Assembly: GCA_050789255.1 (NCBI GenBank)
Contig: JBOZRQ010000030.1
Coordinates: 67,763 to 131,762 of the forward strand
Reading direction: 5' to 3'
DNA: 64,000 bases
From: JBOZRQ01 sp050789255
Lineage (GTDB): Bacteria > Bacillota > Sulfobacillia > Symbiobacteriales > Symbiobacteriaceae
Shown here: positions 62,431 to 64,000 of the stretch, one piece after another
How the letters are laid out: the number at the start of each line of letters is the position of its first letter
How positions within the stretch are numbered: position 1 is the stretch's first letter
Made by a program: the position numbers and the translations under genes
The notes under the pieces: generated by a model
Told to the model about the DNA's origin: nothing
Seen by the model: only the letters and a program-made list of their open reading frames with translations
The model's database searches: none

Positions 62431-64000
62431 ATGCTCAGAACCCCGATATTTCGACCTAACCTGCACGTTCAGATCGTGGACGGCCAATCTGTCATTCTCT
62501 TGTCTGACGACGACAGCACTCTGTTGCACGGGAGACTTTACGCCCTCGTCGCGCCTCTCATCGACGGTCGCCGCACCACCGACGAGATGGTGGAGGCCCT
62601 CAGCGACAAAGCCTCCATGGCCGAAGTGTTCTTCGCCCTGATGCAGTTGGAAAAGCCGGGATATGTCCTTGAAGCGGCTGAGTGGGGACTGCCAGCGGCC
62701 GCCGCGTTCTGGGGCGGGCTGGGCGCCAACCCTGGTGGTGCTCAGCAGAACCTGAGCCGTGGAGCAGTCGAGGTCGTCGCGTTCGGGGACGTGGAACCCA
62801 CACCCATGGTGGAGGCCCTTCGTTCGCTGTCCCTGCCGATCCAAGCGAACGGCGACATCACCGTCGTCCTGACCGACGACTACTTGCGTCCGCAGTTGCG
62901 TGAGTTCAACGACCGTGCCCTCAAGAATGGGCGCCCCTGGCTGTTGGTCAAGCCATCCGGTACGACACTGTGGATTGGGCCGCTCTTTGTGCCGGGCAAG
63001 ACCGGTTGCTGGGCGTGCCTGGCCCACCGGCTGGAGGGCCATCGCGAGGTGGAGCGATTCGTGGTGCAGCAGCAGGGGCGCGACGAACCGATCGTGTTGT
63101 CGCTGGGCAACCTGAGTACCACCCTCGGCGCCGCATCGCAACTGGCTGCCACCGAGGTCGCCCGGTGGATTGCAACCGGGAATTCCGCTCTGAAGGGAAC
63201 AGTCCGAACTCTCGACCTGCGTTCCTGGGAGATGGAAAGCCACACGATGATGCGCCGTCCCCAGTGCCCTGTCTGCGGGCAGCCGTCCGCCGATCAGCCG
63301 CAGCCGGTCGTCCTGCAGGCTTGCCACAAGCGGGCTGGCGATCGGTCATTGTCCCCGGAGGAGGTCCTTGCGAGGTTCGGGCGTCACGTGAGTCCGATCG
63401 CCGGGGCAGTCGGTGCGTTGGTCCGAACCACCGACAAGCAGGATTCCGTGATGCACAGCTACGCAGCGGGCCACAACATGGCCATCCCGCAGTCTTCAGT
63501 CGACCGCTTGCGAAAGCATATGCGCAACCGGAGCGGCGGGAAGGGCATCTCGGACGCCCATGCCCGGGCCAGCGCACTCTGTGAGGCCTTGGAACGCCAT
63601 TCTGGGCTGTTCCAGGGCTACGAGCCGCGCACGCGGGGAAGTTATCAGGAACTGGGCGAGGCGGCCATCCACCCCAACCTGGTGCTGGGCTTCAGCGAGG
63701 CGCAATACCGCGGGCGGGAGGCGTGGAATGCTCAGGGCCGGCCGTTTCACTACATACCCGAGCCCTTTGACCCCGACCGACAGATCGATTGGTCGCCGCT
63801 GTGGTCGCTCACCCACCAGCGACCCATGTACCTGCCGACCCAGTACCTGTACTACGGCTACCCGTCGCAGGCGGGCGAGCATTTCGCCAAGGCGGACTCC
63901 AATGGCAACGCGGCCGGAGCCACGCGGGAAGAGGCGATCTACCAGGGGCTGATGGAGCTGATCGAGCGGGACAGTGTGGCGATCTGGTGGTACAACCGGA
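62431..64000 (+). CDS. TOMM cyclodehydratase, fused leader-binding/E1-like and YcaO domains (partial)
   Basis: Starts at ATG 62431 with GAGGAG seven bases upstream and stays open to the window end (523 codons seen). Residues 1-90 look like the winged-helix leader-binding (RRE-like) part. The next 200 form an E1-like ocin-ThiF domain with zinc cysteines C193/C196 (TGCWAC) and C279/C282 (CPVC). From about residue 310 a YcaO domain follows: SALCEALERHSG with E385 and E388, then SNGNAAGATREEAIYQGL and MELIERDSVAIWWYNR. YcaO uses ATP to turn Cys/Ser/Thr of a leader-tagged peptide into azolines. Directly downstream of two NHLP precursors, it defines a TOMM locus. The C-terminus lies outside. Confidence 0.93.
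   Translation, partial: MLRTPIFRPNLHVQIVDGQSVILLSDDDSTLLHGRLYALVAPLIDGRRTTDEMVEALSDKASMAEVFFALMQLEKPGYVLEAAEWGLPAAAAFWGGLGANPGGAQQNLSRGAVEVVAFGDVEPTPMVEALRSLSLPIQANGDITVVLTDDYLRPQLREFNDRALKNGRPWLLVKPSGTTLWIGPLFVPGKTGCWACLAHRLEGHREVERFVVQQQGRDEPIVLSLGNLSTTLGAASQLAATEVARWIATGNSALKGTVRTLDLRSWEMESHTMMRRPQCPVCGQPSADQPQPVVLQACHKRAGDRSLSPEEVLARFGRHVSPIAGAVGALVRTTDKQDSVMHSYAAGHNMAIPQSSVDRLRKHMRNRSGGKGISDAHARASALCEALERHSGLFQGYEPRTRGSYQELGEAAIHPNLVLGFSEAQYRGREAWNAQGRPFHYIPEPFDPDRQIDWSPLWSLTHQRPMYLPTQYLYYGYPSQAGEHFAKADSNGNAAGATREEAIYQGLMELIERDSVAIWWYNR

Noticed and set aside
62296..63327. Minus-strand open frames opposite the cyclodehydratase start
   Set aside because: The plus-strand frame from 62431 is continuous, has a ribosome site and carries the zinc and YcaO motifs; the minus frames are shadows.

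Overview
The window reads as part of a high-GC, thermophile-like Firmicute chromosome. Gram-positive features are a T-box leader in front of alaS, a ydaO-type (cyclic di-AMP) riboswitch in front of a KimA-like potassium transporter, the alaS/ireB/ruvX/DUF1292/mltG neighbourhood, an MntR repressor, YqeB and flagellar motility genes. High GC combined with this gene set points to Symbiobacterium or a close relative; that assignment is inference from gene content, not a database match. Genes are dense, and several convergent pairs overlap at their 3' ends (MCP/kinase, DUF402/pabC, PBP/SDR).

Layout. 1-5.8 kb: a catabolic cluster (dihydropyrimidinase C-terminus, threonine-synthase-like PLP enzyme, YgeY-type M20 hydrolase, D-aminoacylase-type amidohydrolase, YqeB) that resembles the selenium/molybdenum-hydroxylase-linked ygeW-yqeB region of enterobacteria, interrupted by an opposite-strand DUF3231 gene. 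5.8-13 kb: Nudix hydrolase, chemoreceptor, small-molecule kinase, and an efflux adaptor plus FtsX-type permease. 13-19.3 kb: motAB and two divergently transcribed membrane pyrophosphatases, one with the K+-dependent and one with the K+-independent signature. 19.3-30.4 kb: KimA with its riboswitch, a Cys/His-rich protein, prfC, a HEAT-repeat protein, fliN, tandem metalloregulators (mntR and a second DtxR-family gene), a metallophosphoesterase, DUF1294, DUF402, pabC-pabB. 30.4-43.5 kb: DoxX-like protein, LTA-synthase-like sulfatase, a START-domain/class III cyclase, C39-like peptidase, bifunctional nuclease, a MalT-type regulator, and a DUF4386/oxidoreductase pair. 43.5-56.9 kb: T-box/alaS, ireB, acetyltransferases, a flagellin carrying a metalloprotease insert, CBS protein, rhomboid, ruvX, DUF1292, mltG, a class B PBP, an atypical SDR and a coiled-coil protein. 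56.9-57.3 kb: tRNA-Met, tRNA-Ala, a very short SRP RNA and tRNA-Val. 57.4-64 kb: a large multidomain regulator followed by two NHLP-leader RiPP precursor genes and the start of a fused YcaO cyclodehydratase.

Highlights. (1) 57.4-64 kb looks like an azole/azoline-forming (TOMM) RiPP locus with nitrile-hydratase-like leaders, a shared core motif, a duplicated core put out of frame by one base, and a SARP-like/GGDEF/cyclase-like/STAND ATPase/TPR regulator in front. (2) The flagellin at 49.07-50.74 kb carries HEMVH plus a downstream WFKEG glutamate, the signature of flagellinolysin. (3) Two copies of a ~165-bp non-coding inverted-repeat element lie between convergent genes at 13.0 and 31.5 kb. 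(4) Regulatory structures: c-di-AMP riboswitch, T-box, a 19-bp palindrome over the motA -10, a palindrome ahead of the DtxR-family gene, and a hairpin that includes the PBP ribosome binding site. No insertion sequence, prophage or CRISPR array was seen.
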